The notes: generated from the letters alone by a model not told the origin. 46,358 nucleotides of DNA from Deltaproteobacteria bacterium (GCA_021849045.1 JAJZTK010000012.1:1-46358); one strand, 5' to 3'; numbered from the stretch's first letter, positions 7,428 to 17,572 are shown. Numbers and translations are program-made.

Positions 7428-8742
7428 AATGATAGCTCCCATGCCCACAGAATTGGATAAGTGTCTTGGTTGGCGGGATGCCATATATGTCCTGCCGTTA
7501 TTCCTGGCTCTTTTCGCCACCGTATTTTCGCCGCACAAGCCGCTGCAGAACGTTGTCGCAAACACCATTCTTCAGGCTGAAGGTTATCGAACCTGGATGT
7601 TTGGCGGAATTTATCTGCTGGCGGCACTCCTGGTGCTCACCCGGTTTACCACTGCCATGCGTCAGGTCGCTCGCCATGTGCCATACCTTTTATTTCTCGT
7701 CTTTGTTGTCTGGTCTGTCACTTGGTCCGCCCACCCTGAGAAGGTGCTCATCACCTGGGGACATTACCTGGGGTTTTATCTGATCTGTCTTTCGGCCGTT
7801 GTTGCGCTTGAATGGAGGGAGTGGAGCTTCTACAACCTGTTCTTCGCCTATGGGACGATTGCCGTCGTAGCCACGCTGGTGATCGTGGTTTTTTTCCCGG
7901 ACCGGGGCATTGTGGATGTGGGCGGCAAGTTGCGTTGGCTCGGGTTCACCAATTCGCCAAACTCTCTTGGGGTCATGATGCTGGTGACAGTCTGGGTCTG
8001 TATGATCTGGATCAGCGCTTGCCGGGCTTGGTTAGTGAAATTGCTGGTCGGATTACTTTTGTTGCCAGTGTTTTTTTGTATCTATGGCTCGGACAGCATG
8101 ACCTCCGCAATTCTTGCGGTTCTGGTCGTTCTGTTGGTGCCGGTGCTTATGAGTATTTGCGCGCTTTCCCCTAGTCGGGCGGCCGGACTTTTTGGCGGGT
8201 TCTTGCTCCTGACAACTGTGGCGGTGCTGATACTGTATGTGGCCTTGCCGGAACTGTTTGTAGCAAAAAGTGTGCTTGGAAATCTAACACTTATTGGGCG
8301 TAGCGCAACCTTTACAGGCCGGACTTCTCTCTGGACGGTTGCCCTCCAGGCCATAAGTGAGCGGCCTTTGCTGGGTTGGAGCTTCGATGCCTTATATTCC
8401 GTGGGGGATCGGTTTATTGTCAGGGCTTCACATTTCCATAACGGTTATCTGGAACTGTTGGTCACCGGTGGGTCTGTCGGTTTGTCGCTAATACTCACCT
8501 TGGTCGGGATAGTTGTCTGGCGAATCATTATTCTCCAGCGAGTCCTGCCCCGTTTGGCTGCGGCAATGGCGGTGCTATTGATGCTTATATTGCTGCACAA
8601 CCTGGCGGAGGCATCTTTGGGGCGGACACCGACACTCCTCTGGCTTATCTTCACACTGATGTATCTGGTATTGGCCCAAAAACCGCCGACCGACGTGACA
8701 GAACTGCCGCCAGAGTGCACTGGCGGCAGTTCTGTCAAGTGA
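7417..8742 (+). CDS. O-antigen polymerase/ligase-like membrane protein (unit 1)
   Basis: The product has about 441 residues and roughly a dozen predicted membrane helices. A Wzy_C/WaaL-like segment (SATFTGRTSLWTVALQAI, LLGWSFDALY, HFHNGYLELL) matches the O-antigen ligase superfamily pattern: a conserved Arg in the first part and the HNxYLE-like His in the second. It probably polymerises repeat units or transfers glycan in the periplasm. The start is uncertain: ATG 7417 overlaps the GT2 stop by 11 bp, and ATG 7429 is preceded by AGAG. The last codons fall inside a perfect 18-bp hairpin. Confidence 0.8.
   Translation: MQSKMIAPMPTELDKCLGWRDAIYVLPLFLALFATVFSPHKPLQNVVANTILQAEGYRTWMFGGIYLLAALLVLTRFTTAMRQVARHVPYLLFLVFVVWSVTWSAHPEKVLITWGHYLGFYLICLSAVVALEWREWSFYNLFFAYGTIAVVATLVIVVFFPDRGIVDVGGKLRWLGFTNSPNSLGVMMLVTVWVCMIWISACRAWLVKLLVGLLLLPVFFCIYGSDSMTSAILAVLVVLLVPVLMSICALSPSRAAGLFGGFLLLTTVAVLILYVALPELFVAKSVLGNLTLIGRSATFTGRTSLWTVALQAISERPLLGWSFDALYSVGDRFIVRASHFHNGYLELLVTGGSVGLSLILTLVGIVVWRIIILQRVLPRLAAAMAVLLMLILLHNLAEASLGRTPTLLWLIFTLMYLVLAQKPPTDVTELPPECTGGSSVK
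8696..8737 (+). other. Perfect 18-bp inverted repeat at gene junction
   Basis: TGACAGAACTGCCGCCAG (8696-8713) and its exact reverse complement (8720-8737) flank the 6-base loop AGTGCA. The GC-rich stem ends five bases before the end of the Wzy-like stop codon and 13 bases before the next ATG. It has no trailing T-run, so it is not a classical intrinsic terminator. It could act as an RNA-processing or stability element, or dampen translation of the following methyltransferase gene. Confidence 0.8.
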
Positions 8743-8750
8743 TACGTCCT

Positions 8751-9542
8751 ATGGACGAATTTTTTTCCGGCCGAAAACTCTATGGCGATGACTTTACGCC
8801 GCAAGAAATTGAAGCGTGGTATCGGGACGAGCAGGAAGGGTACGCAAGCCTCTCTCATAACGATGCTCGAACACCGGTCTATGTTTATCACTACCTTAAC
8901 TGGTTGCATGGATTCCGCCATCTTCCCGGTCATGATTTTGCAGATGTGCTGGGGGTCGGAAGTGCTTTTGGCGAGGAATTTACGCCATTGCTTCCGCGTA
9001 TTAAATCGCTTTCAATCCTTGATCCTTCAGACCACTATGTTCGTGAGCGTATCCATGGTGTGCCGGTGCGTTATGTGAAACCGTCGTCCAGCGGGATGAT
9101 GCCGTTTCCTGACCAGACGTTCGATCTCATCACCTGCCTGGGTGTACTTCATCATATCCCTAATGTTTCATTGGTTATGTCTGAGTTGTTCCGCTGCTTG
9201 AAGTCAGGGGGGTATGCTTTGGTGCGCGAGCCGATAGTTTCGTTGGGTGACTGGCGAAAGCCCCGACCCGCACTAACCAAAAGAGAACGGGGAATACCTG
9301 CGCTTTTACTTGACGAACTGATTGTTAAGGCAGGATTTCGTGTGGTTCAACGAACCGAATGCATGTTTCCGGCCCTGGCCCGAGTCTTCCTGAAAAGCGG
9401 CATACTCCCCTATAACAATAAATTATTAACCCGCCTAGACCGATTTTTCTCACTACTCACACGTAGAAATCTTCTCTACCACCGGCAAAGCTTTCTGCAA
9501 AAACTTGGGCCGTCGAGCATTTACTATGTGCTGACACGCTGA
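8751..9542 (+). CDS. Class I SAM-dependent methyltransferase
   Basis: The 263-residue protein has a degenerate motif I (ADVLGVGSAFGEEF, about 64-77), an acidic strand-2 end (SILDPSD) and the FDLITCLGVLHHIPN segment (124-138) typical of Methyltransf_11/25 proteins. In this setting it probably methylates a sugar or a lipid-linked intermediate. No clear ribosome-binding site precedes the ATG at 8751. A GTG at 8715 in the same frame would lie in the loop of the hairpin and is less likely. Expression may depend on coupling with the upstream gene. Confidence 0.78.
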   Translation: MDEFFSGRKLYGDDFTPQEIEAWYRDEQEGYASLSHNDARTPVYVYHYLNWLHGFRHLPGHDFADVLGVGSAFGEEFTPLLPRIKSLSILDPSDHYVRERIHGVPVRYVKPSSSGMMPFPDQTFDLITCLGVLHHIPNVSLVMSELFRCLKSGGYALVREPIVSLGDWRKPRPALTKRERGIPALLLDELIVKAGFRVVQRTECMFPALARVFLKSGILPYNNKLLTRLDRFFSLLTRRNLLYHRQSFLQKLGPSSIYYVLTR

Positions 9543-9548
9543 AAAAAC

Positions 9549-10703
9549 ATGAGAAAGCGCAAAAGATTCATTGCCGTTCTGACAAACAGGATTCCCGACT
9601 ACCGCCGTCCGGTTTTTGAGGCCCTGCACAAAGATCCGTCCATCTCATTGAGAATATTTCTTTCCCAGAAGGGGGAGGGATGCGTTTCGACGGGTAAAGA
9701 TGCTCTGTCGATCCATCATGCACGGGCCATCAATTTGCCATGGACTACCAAACACGCAAGTGTTGCAACTCGCCAGCAGGAATATCTCGCTATCCCACTG
9801 CTGCAACATTTTGAATTAGCCAGCTACAAGCCCGACCTGATCATTTCCGGAGAGTTCGGCCTTCGATCGCTGTCGGCATGGTTTACTGCTCGGCTGCTCC
9901 GGGTTCCGCTTGTCCTCTGGTCTGAGGAAACCTCCGCGGCAGCCCGGGCTAAGGGCGGACTTCGACTCTTGGTCCGTCGCTTCCTGATCCCGCGGGCGAA
10001 GGCTTTTCTGGTACTGGGCCGGCCGGCAGCCGACTACCTTCAATCCTGGGGTGTACCGATATCAAAAATTTACGTGGGTGCTCAAGCAGTTGACAACGGA
10101 TTTTGGCTGGAAGAGTCGGGAAAGTCCGATCGTGCAAGGATTCGCCAGGAGATGGGTCTGACCGGCACGACTTTTGTGGCCGTGGGGCGGCTGGTGGAAC
10201 TAAAGGGTTTCGACCTCCTGCTCAATGCCTGGGCCGGTATCCCGAAGGACTTACAGAAGCGGCATACGCTTCTTATCATCGGTGAGGGCGCTGAGCGTGA
10301 ACGCCTCGAGGCACAGGCTAACCGGTTGCATATCGCCCGAGTGATATTTGCCGGCCATAAATCACTGGCAGAATTGGCCGGCATGTACGCGGCAGCGGAT
10401 GTCCTGGTCTTCCCTTCATTGGTCGATGTCTGGGGGATGGTGGTAAACGAGGCCATGGCCTGCGGCGTTCCCGTTCTGGCTTCGCGGTATGCCGGGGCAA
10501 GTCAGGAGCTGATCGACGGCACCGGCGCCGGCGAGGTGATCGATCCTCTTGACGGAGAAGCCTTCAGCAAGGCTTTGGAGCGATGGTGTTCCGCCGACCT
10601 GAGTACGATGCGAACCCGCGCCCGTGAGGTGATCGAAAACTGCAATTTCAACGTTACGGTCAACGCGATCAGGCGACTTATTCAGGATCTGACGGATAAG
10701 TAA
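9549..10703 (+). CDS. Family 4 glycosyltransferase
   Basis: The 384-residue GT-B enzyme has an N-terminal acceptor domain (NRIPDYRRPVFEAL) and a C-terminal Glycos_transf_1 domain with VGRLVELKGFDLLL, IIGEGAERERLE and the E-x7-E-type segment (VDVWGMVVNEAMACGVPVLAS). It is a retaining, nucleotide-sugar-dependent transferase by family. It starts 6 bp after the methyltransferase stop and ends unit 1. The weak Shine-Dalgarno suggests translation by read-through of the operon. Confidence 0.87.
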   Translation: MRKRKRFIAVLTNRIPDYRRPVFEALHKDPSISLRIFLSQKGEGCVSTGKDALSIHHARAINLPWTTKHASVATRQQEYLAIPLLQHFELASYKPDLIISGEFGLRSLSAWFTARLLRVPLVLWSEETSAAARAKGGLRLLVRRFLIPRAKAFLVLGRPAADYLQSWGVPISKIYVGAQAVDNGFWLEESGKSDRARIRQEMGLTGTTFVAVGRLVELKGFDLLLNAWAGIPKDLQKRHTLLIIGEGAERERLEAQANRLHIARVIFAGHKSLAELAGMYAAADVLVFPSLVDVWGMVVNEAMACGVPVLASRYAGASQELIDGTGAGEVIDPLDGEAFSKALERWCSADLSTMRTRAREVIENCNFNVTVNAIRRLIQDLTDK

Positions 10704-10740
10704 GCAAGGGAATATTTCTGCTGCGGGCAGATATTCTTGC
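10704..10740 (+). terminator. Imperfect hairpin after unit 1 (weak terminator candidate)
   Basis: GCAAG, AATAT and CTG on the left pair with CAG, ATATT and CTTGC on the right, with two 2-base bulges on the left side only. The hairpin starts directly after the GT4 stop. There is no T-run on the + strand. It may end the operon, or slow reading from the convergent minus-strand pair. The role is tentative. Confidence 0.35.
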
Positions 10741-10785
10741 GTTGCCGGCTCCGTGAACATGCTCATTCCCTACGCAACAAAAGCA

Positions 10786-11160
10786 TCAGGCTACCACAGC
10801 CTGTAACTGAATCATGTCCGCTGTTGCCCTGACAAATTTCTGCCGGCCATGACCGGGAAGGGGTACTTCCTCGATATCGAGCAGACCGGCGGCAACCAGA
10901 ACATCTACGTCCTTCTTGACCGTGCTTCTGTCGCGATGCAGACGATGCGCAATAGTGGTGATGGAGGCTGGATCAGCCTTTGCTGCTCGGAACAGTTCGA
11001 GTCTTGCCGGAGTCATGACGGCGAACATATCCGCAGGGTCTTCGAAGGTTAGAGTAAACTCCGGCTTTGGAACCTCGCCGCGATCAATCTGTTTGGCAAT
11101 CTCGCGTACACGTGCGAAGTATTCTTCGGTTGTTCCTGTTTTAACGATTACGTTGCGCAT
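10786..11160 (-). CDS. Winged-HTH regulator of a toxin-antitoxin-like pair (HVO_A0114-type)
   Basis: The product has 124 residues. The C-terminal half reads as a winged helix: MTPARLELFRAAK, ITTIAHRLHRDRSTVKKDVDVLVAAGLL and a GHGRQKFV wing. The N-terminal half (TTEEYFARVREIAKQIDRGE) is the helical part seen in HVO_A0114-type putative DNA-binding proteins, which usually sit beside DUF6516 proteins. GGAGG with short spacing precedes this ATG on the minus strand and fixes the start, although the frame is open further upstream. It overlaps the DUF6516-like gene by 20 bp. The likely role is antitoxin/autoregulator; this is inferred from the pairing. Confidence 0.75.
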   Translation of the reverse strand: MRNVIVKTGTTEEYFARVREIAKQIDRGEVPKPEFTLTFEDPADMFAVMTPARLELFRAAKADPASITTIAHRLHRDRSTVKKDVDVLVAAGLLDIEEVPLPGHGRQKFVRATADMIQLQAVVA

Positions 11161-11449
11161 TGTATTCCTCCAGAACCACTGTCCATTCCTGCCTGAAACG
11201 CTCTTCGATTTCTTCGAAGCTCGTCGTAGCCACCGGCTCGATTGCCCCTTTGAAATGCCGATGGTGTCCGTGTTTGTTGTCATATCCGATAACCCGGCCA
11301 TTATCACCACTGAAAATCAGGTGGTTGATGTACGCCAGGTTGTAGCGGGTGACAACGCCGTTATCCTCCCAGACTTCGTATCTGACAGTGCCATTCCCCC
11401 GCTTGCGCGAAACCATGATTGATTGATCGACAATCTTTGTCTCAGCCAT
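11141..11449 (-). CDS. DUF6516-like protein, putative toxin partner
   Basis: The 102-residue protein is recognisable by VRYEVWEDNGVVTRYNLAYIN, DNKHGHHRHFKG and a C-terminal helix (FEEIEERFRQEWTVVLEEYN). This pattern matches small DUF6516-type proteins found upstream of and overlapping winged-HTH partners. No established biochemical activity can be assigned here. The His-rich GHHRHFKG segment is conserved-looking and could be a nucleic-acid or metal site, but that is a guess. The pair is inverted relative to the EPS genes, like the FitAB-type module. Confidence 0.72.
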   Translation of the reverse strand: MAETKIVDQSIMVSRKRGNGTVRYEVWEDNGVVTRYNLAYINHLIFSGDNGRVIGYDNKHGHHRHFKGAIEPVATTSFEEIEERFRQEWTVVLEEYNAQRNR

Positions 11450-11699
11450 GGTCTTTTATACCATGCCTGGTGGGTTGCGGCAACCATGTTTTCGAACCAC
11501 GTAGTTGCTTGCTTTGGACAGCATCGAAACCGGCCTCGGCAACCGGATTCCACTATGGCTGTTCGGTTTTGTTTACTGAAGCAATGGATGGGAAGATCAT
11601 CGCGCTGTCGGCGGCATACTTTCTCTCTTGGCCTTGCGAAGGGGAAATCGCCACAATCGTCCTGATAGTCAATCAATCGAAATGTAACCGAATCTTAAC
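11450..11699. other. Intergenic stretch without recognisable gene
   Basis: About 250 bases separate the DUF6516-like start from the promoter at 11700. Frames are open on both strands (for example 11419-11703 on the + strand), but none has a convincing start, family resemblance or Shine-Dalgarno. The promoter of the minus-strand pair must lie near 11450-11500. Nothing else is identified. Confidence 0.5.
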
Positions 11700-11728
11700 T
11701 TGAGACATTGACCCGATGCAGCCATAAT
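11700..11728 (+). promoter_or_regulatory. Sigma-70-type promoter candidate
   Basis: TTGAGA (11700-11705) and CATAAT (11723-11728) are separated by exactly 17 bp, a good match to housekeeping promoters. The expected start of transcription is near 11735, about 30 bases upstream of the ATG at 11766, which has a strong GGAGG. A TGTAAC hexamer at 11683-11688 lies upstream but lacks the rest of the recurrent element described elsewhere. Confidence 0.6.
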
Positions 11729-11765
11729 CTTTCCGCAGTCACTCGTTGACCTTGTGGAGGAACGC

Positions 11766-11963
11766 ATGAACGGACCTGCCGTCAATCCCCGCGCCCCCGG
11801 ACGGGTTGCAGATGTCATCGGGAATATTGTTGTCCTAACCCGCGTAGCCCTCTATAGGCTGGGCAAGGCCCCGTTGCGCAGGTTTCAGAGCTTTGCTGAT
11901 GCCGGCTATAAGGAACACCCATCTTCGGGAAGCAGGACCACCTGGCCACACCTCCCGCGATGA
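11766..11963 (+). CDS. Small ORF of unknown function, 65 codons
   Basis: The ORF is preceded by a strong GGAGG with 5-7 bp spacing and lies just downstream of a plausible promoter, so translation is credible. The product is basic and has one moderately hydrophobic stretch (VADVIGNIVVLTRVALYRLG) followed by KAPLRRF. No family is recognised. It could be a leader peptide, a membrane-associated small protein, or the eroded start of a lost gene. It ends 22 bp before the GT4 start. Confidence 0.4.
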   Translation: MNGPAVNPRAPGRVADVIGNIVVLTRVALYRLGKAPLRRFQSFADAGYKEHPSSGSRTTWPHLPR

Positions 11964-11985
11964 CGGACGCAGACCGTCAGGTCCG

Positions 11986-13185
11986 ATGAAGATCCTTCTC
12001 GCCCACAACTTCTACCGTTCCTCGGCTCCCAGCGGCGAGGACATGGTCTATCGCAACGAACGGGAGCTTCTGGAGCGAAACGGCGTCGAGGTTATCCCCT
12101 ACGAGCGCTTCAACGACGATATCGACGAGTCTACCCTGGCGAAGCGGGTCCGCCTGGCCCTTGACGGTGCCTGGTCGCGGGAAACCTACCGGGACCTTAA
12201 TGCTGTCATTCGGCGCGAAAAGCCGGACGTGGCCCATTTCCACAATACCTTCCCCCTGATCACACCCAGTGCCTACGCCGCCTGCCGGGAGAACGGCGTG
12301 CCGGTGGTGCAGACCCTGCACAACTTCCGTTTCGTCTGCCCCCAGGCGATGCTGATGCGTAACGGCCACCCCTGCGGCGAGTGCCTCGGCACATCACTAC
12401 TGCCTGCACTCCGCCACAGATGCTACCGCGGCTCATTCCCTGCCACGCTGGCCCAGGTTTGGACCATCTTCCTGAACCGGAGGCTGGGGTCCTACCGCTC
12501 TCAGGTGAACCGATACCTGGCCCTGACCCGGTTCGCTGCCGACAGGCTCGCCGATGGCGGGCTTCCGGCAGGAAGACTGACCGTCAAACCCAATTTTCTT
12601 CCCGATCCGCCAATGCCAGGTGAAGGTGACGGCGGTTATGCCCTGTTTGCCGGCCGGTTGAGCCCCGAAAAGGGGCTGGTGACCCTCCTCGCCGCCTGGC
12701 GTCGTAACCTCGGACTTCCCCTGAAGGTTTTCGGCGCCGGTCCCCTGGAGGTGGAACTGAAACGGCTGGTGGCCGTGGAAAGGCTGCCGGTGGAGTTTCA
12801 CGGTTTTTGCGACCGGCAGCGACTCTGCGAAGCAATGAGGAGGGCCGAGTTTGTCGTGGTCCCCTCCGAGTGCTACGAAGGCTTTCCCATGGTCGTGCTG
12901 GAGGCGATGGCCTGCGGGACGCCGGTGGTGGCCTCGCGACTCGGCAGTCTGGCCGAAGTGGTGATGAACGGAATTAACGGCGTCACCTTTTCTCCGAGAG
13001 ACCCGGCGGACCTGGCGTCGGTGATCGTCGAGCTCGGGAAAGACCGCCAGCGACTGGCCGCGATGCGCTACCGGTGCCGACTCCATTTTGATCAGCACTA
13101 CTCGGAAGAACATGCCCTGACAGCCCTGCTGGACATCTACGTCTCGGTCTGCCGGGACGTCAGGCTGGGTAATCCCCCGCGCTGA
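11986..13185 (+). CDS. Family 4 glycosyltransferase
   Basis: The 399-residue GT-B protein begins MKILLAHNFYRSSAPSGED, the nucleotide/acceptor-domain start common in family 4. It carries HFHNTFPLITPSAY, LFAGRLSPEKGLVTLL and the C-terminal ECYEGFPMVVLEAMACGTP donor-binding segment. A CPQAMLMRNGHPCGECLG region holds three cysteines that may bind a metal, as in several related GT4s. The frame extends upstream, but the start is placed at this ATG because conserved sequence begins here and AGG stands 7 bp upstream. It should add a sugar to a lipid-linked oligosaccharide. Confidence 0.87.
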   Translation: MKILLAHNFYRSSAPSGEDMVYRNERELLERNGVEVIPYERFNDDIDESTLAKRVRLALDGAWSRETYRDLNAVIRREKPDVAHFHNTFPLITPSAYAACRENGVPVVQTLHNFRFVCPQAMLMRNGHPCGECLGTSLLPALRHRCYRGSFPATLAQVWTIFLNRRLGSYRSQVNRYLALTRFAADRLADGGLPAGRLTVKPNFLPDPPMPGEGDGGYALFAGRLSPEKGLVTLLAAWRRNLGLPLKVFGAGPLEVELKRLVAVERLPVEFHGFCDRQRLCEAMRRAEFVVVPSECYEGFPMVVLEAMACGTPVVASRLGSLAEVVMNGINGVTFSPRDPADLASVIVELGKDRQRLAAMRYRCRLHFDQHYSEEHALTALLDIYVSVCRDVRLGNPPR

Positions 13186-13236
13186 GCAACTCCGGCACAT
13201 CCCTTGATAAATGCAAAGTTCTGACAATCGTCAGCC

Positions 13237-13272
13237 AATTGCCAACCAACCGTAACAATAGTCCGTTATTAT
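13237..13272 (+). promoter_or_regulatory. Recurrent EPS-locus element, copy A
   Basis: AATT (13237), AC at the CC position, and CGTAAC (13251-13256) are followed after 10 bp by TATTAT (13267-13272). Compared with the consensus AACT-N4-CC-N4-TGTAAC-N10-TAnnnT there are three mismatches in the upstream part, but spacing is exact. It stands 55 bp upstream of the WecG-type gene and probably forms its promoter. Confidence 0.5.
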
Positions 13273-13327
13273 TCACCCCATTTGTCCGCGTCTACGCCGA
13301 CAGTTATGCTGCGGAATGGGTACAATA

Positions 13328-14143
13328 ATGGAAACGATAAGCCTTTTGGGCTACAAGGTCAGCCGGAGCGGTCTTACGGCAGATGTGCTGACCGCCCTTG
13401 GCTGGCTCGGCTCCAGGGACACAGCGCGCTATGTTGCCTGCGCCAATCCGCATTCCCTGGTGGTGGCATCACGTGATTCCCATTTTCGGACAGCTTTGCA
13501 GTCTGCCGATCTCCTGCTTCCGGACGGTATAGGTATTGTTCATTCCACCAAATTGCTGGGAGTTCCTCCCATGACAAGAGTGGCGGGGTACGACTTTTTC
13601 CTTCGGTTCACCGCCGAGGCTGCCCGTCTCAAGGGGGTACGCTACTATTTTCTCGGTGCTACTCCCGCTGCGCTGAGGCTGATTCGACAGCGCCTCGCCC
13701 GCGAGTTCCCATCGATTATCGTCTGCGGCTCGTATGCACCACCGTTCACGGACACCTTTTCCGCCGAGGAGAACGAGAAGATCGTGGCGGCCATCAACCG
13801 GGCCGAGCCTGACGTGCTCTGGGTCGGGATGACGGCACCGAAGCAGGAGAAGTGGATCATCGATCATCGCGGCAGTCTGCAGGTGTCGTGCATCGGGGCG
13901 ATAGGAGCGGTGTTCGATTTTTACTCCGGCATAGCCCGACGTTCCCCGGTCTTCTGGCAGCGGCTGGGGCTCGAATGGCTTCACCGTCTCTGCCGCGAGC
14001 CGACACGCCTCTGGCAAAGGAGCTTCATCTCGGCCCCCCTGTTCGTCCTGATGGTGGTACGGGAGTTTGTCCGGAGCCGACTGCACCCGGAAGGAATCGG
14101 CCATAAACGCAAGCCCCTGCGTATCTCCAAGACGCGGTTGTAG
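13328..14143 (+). CDS. WecG/TagA/CpsF-family glycosyltransferase
   Basis: The 271-residue protein shows the family signatures in order: ANPHSLVVASRD, ADLLLPDGIGIV, RVAGYDFFLRF, YYFLGATPAALRLI and WVGMTAPKQEKWI. It ends with a basic amphipathic tail that may contact the membrane. The family (GT26) transfers N-acetylmannosamine-type sugars, or glucuronic acid in the GumK-independent GumM-like cases, to polyprenyl-diphosphate-linked acceptors, often as the second sugar. The start is ambiguous: ATG 13316 has a poorly spaced GCGG, while ATG 13328 matches the usual N-terminus (ETISLLGYKVS). Its neighbour is a UDP-sugar dehydrogenase, which would fit a uronic-acid donor. Confidence 0.88.
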   Translation: METISLLGYKVSRSGLTADVLTALGWLGSRDTARYVACANPHSLVVASRDSHFRTALQSADLLLPDGIGIVHSTKLLGVPPMTRVAGYDFFLRFTAEAARLKGVRYYFLGATPAALRLIRQRLAREFPSIIVCGSYAPPFTDTFSAEENEKIVAAINRAEPDVLWVGMTAPKQEKWIIDHRGSLQVSCIGAIGAVFDFYSGIARRSPVFWQRLGLEWLHRLCREPTRLWQRSFISAPLFVLMVVREFVRSRLHPEGIGHKRKPLRISKTRL

Positions 14144-14200
14144 CCGGCGCACAACATCTCATACACCTTCTCTCCCCAAAAGTTTTGCCAACTTTCATAC

Positions 14201-14236
14201 ACCTGCCGAACAGCTGTAACATTCGTCTGCTACTGT
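14201..14236 (+). promoter_or_regulatory. Recurrent EPS-locus element, copy B (partial)
   Basis: TGTAAC (14215-14220) is followed after 10 bp by TACTGT (14231-14236), matching the right half of the consensus. The left half is weak (ACCT at 14201). A second CGTAAC occurs at 14246. The element lies 42 bp upstream of the dehydrogenase start and is its likely promoter region. Confidence 0.4.
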
Positions 14237-14277
14237 GCCCTCTGTCGTAACATTCCACTGAATGACAAGGTTTCGTC

Positions 14278-15733
<1,456 letters not shown>

Positions 15734-15742
15734 AGTGCGTTC

Positions 15743-17572
15743 ATGTGCGGCATCGTAGGCTATATAGGCGGCAAAGAGGCCCAGCCGTTCATTCTCGATG
15801 GGTTGCAGAAGCTGGAATACCGGGGGTACGACTCGGCCGGCATCTGCACCATTGAGGGTGATCGGGCCGTGATCCGGCGGAGCGAGGGTAAGCTGGCCAA
15901 TCTGATCAGGCTGGTGGAGGAACTGCCGCTCCCCGGACGGGTCGGTATCGGCCACACCCGTTGGGCGACCCATGGGAGACCTTCGGAAACCAACGCCCAT
16001 CCCCACCAGGCCGGACCGGTGGTGCTGGTGCACAACGGGATCATCGAGAACCATGTCGCCCTCAAGGGGATGCTGCGGGAGATCGGCCACACCTTCAGGA
16101 GCGAAACCGATACCGAGGTGATCGCCCACCTCATCGAACAGCGGATGAAGGATGGGGCATCCTTCGAGACGGCGGTGCGGCGGACGCTCCAACAGCTGAA
16201 GGGGGCGTATGCGCTCTGCGTTGTCTGTACCGACGAGCCGGGCCTGCTGATCGCGGCAAAGAAGGGCTCGCCGCTGGTGGTCGGCATCGGGGTTGATGAG
16301 TTCTTCGTCGCCTCCGACATCCCGGCCATCCTTTGCCACACCCGGGAAATGATCTTTCTCGATGACGGAGAAATGGCCAAGTTCAGTCACGGTGAGGTGC
16401 AATTTTCCACCCTGGCCGCAGAGGTCGTGGTCAAGCGGCCGCGACGTATCGACTGGTCCCCGGTCATGGCGGAGAAGGGGGGCTTTCGCCACTTCATGCT
16501 CAAGGAGATCTTCGAACAGCCGCGGGCGGTACAGGATACGCTGGCCGGCCGGCTGCTGGAGGAAGAGGGCGATGTCTACCTGGAAGACCTGGGGCTTACC
16601 GATGTCGAGCTGCGCGGGATGTCGCGGATCTGCATCGTTGCCTGCGGCACCTCCTGGCATTCCGGACTGGTCGGGAAGTTCTATCTTGAGGAGTATTGCC
16701 GCATCCCGGTGGAGGTGGACATCGCCTCGGAGTACCGTTACCGGAACCCGGTGGTCGGTTCGGACACCCTGCTCATCGCCATCTCCCAATCCGGCGAGAC
16801 CGCCGACACCCTTGCCGCGCTCAGGGAAGCGCGCAGCCGGGGCGGGCGGGTCATTGCCATCTGTAATGCGCTCGATTCTTCCATCGCCCGCGAGGCGGAC
16901 GGGGTCATCTACACCCACGCCGGACCCGAGATCGGGGTCGCGTCCACCAAGGCCTTTGTCACCCAACTGGTTGCCCTCTATCTCCTCACCATCCGACTGG
17001 GCCGGGCCACCGGCTCCATTTCCCCGGAGGGAGGAAAAGGGATGCTGGCGGCGCTCCTGCACCTGCCGGCCATGATGGAGGAGGCCCTTGGCCAGGCGTC
17101 GCGGGTGGAGGGCATTGCCCGCAGCTACCTGCATGCCGGGGATTTCCTCTACCTGGGACGGGGGATGAGTTACCCCATTGCCCTGGAGGGTGCCCTGAAG
17201 CTGAAGGAGATTTCCTACATCCACGCCGAGGGGTATCCGGCCGGCGAGATGAAGCACGGTCCCATTGCCCTGATCGACGAGGAGATGCCGGTGGTGGTAC
17301 TGGCGCCGCGTGACCGGCATTACGAGAAGGTGGTCTCCAACCTGGAAGAGGTGAAGGCGCGTGGTGGGCGGGTCATCGTGGTCTGTTCGCAAGAGGACGA
17401 GGAGTCGGCCGCCAAGGCCGAGGCGGTCCTGGATATCTCGGCCGGGGCCGGTGATATGACGCCGATCCTGCTCTCCATCCCGCTCCAGCTCTTGGCCTAT
17501 CATGTCTCCGTGCTCAAGGGGAATGACGTTGACCAGCCGCGGAACCTGGCGAAATCGGTTACCGTTGAATAA
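15743..17572 (+). CDS. glmS: Glucosamine-fructose-6-phosphate aminotransferase (isomerizing)
   Basis: The 609-residue protein has the usual GlmS length. The N-terminal glutaminase domain begins with the nucleophile Cys2 ([14 protein letters not shown]) and carries HTRWATHG and HNGIIENH. Two SIS domains follow, with [25 protein letters not shown] and the C-terminal [13 protein letters not shown]. It makes glucosamine-6-phosphate from fructose-6-phosphate and glutamine, the entry point to UDP-GlcNAc. Here it would feed both the UDP-HexNAcA and UDP-L-FucNAc branches. GGAG precedes the ATG. Confidence 0.96.
   Translation: MCGIVGYIGGKEAQPFILDGLQKLEYRGYDSAGICTIEGDRAVIRRSEGKLANLIRLVEELPLPGRVGIGHTRWATHGRPSETNAHPHQAGPVVLVHNGIIENHVALKGMLREIGHTFRSETDTEVIAHLIEQRMKDGASFETAVRRTLQQLKGAYALCVVCTDEPGLLIAAKKGSPLVVGIGVDEFFVASDIPAILCHTREMIFLDDGEMAKFSHGEVQFSTLAAEVVVKRPRRIDWSPVMAEKGGFRHFMLKEIFEQPRAVQDTLAGRLLEEEGDVYLEDLGLTDVELRGMSRICIVACGTSWHSGLVGKFYLEEYCRIPVEVDIASEYRYRNPVVGSDTLLIAISQSGETADTLAALREARSRGGRVIAICNALDSSIAREADGVIYTHAGPEIGVASTKAFVTQLVALYLLTIRLGRATGSISPEGGKGMLAALLHLPAMMEEALGQASRVEGIARSYLHAGDFLYLGRGMSYPIALEGALKLKEISYIHAEGYPAGEMKHGPIALIDEEMPVVVLAPRDRHYEKVVSNLEEVKARGGRVIVVCSQEDEESAAKAEAVLDISAGAGDMTPILLSIPLQLLAYHVSVLKGNDVDQPRNLAKSVTVE

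Noticed and set aside
11317-11703. Open frames on both strands between the DUF6516-like gene and the promoter at 11700
   Set aside because: No start with a ribosome-binding site and no resemblance to any family; treated as non-coding.
13221-13234. Small hairpin CTGAC-AATC-GTCAG before recurrent element A
   Set aside because: A 5-bp stem is common by chance, and similar hairpins do not precede the other copies.
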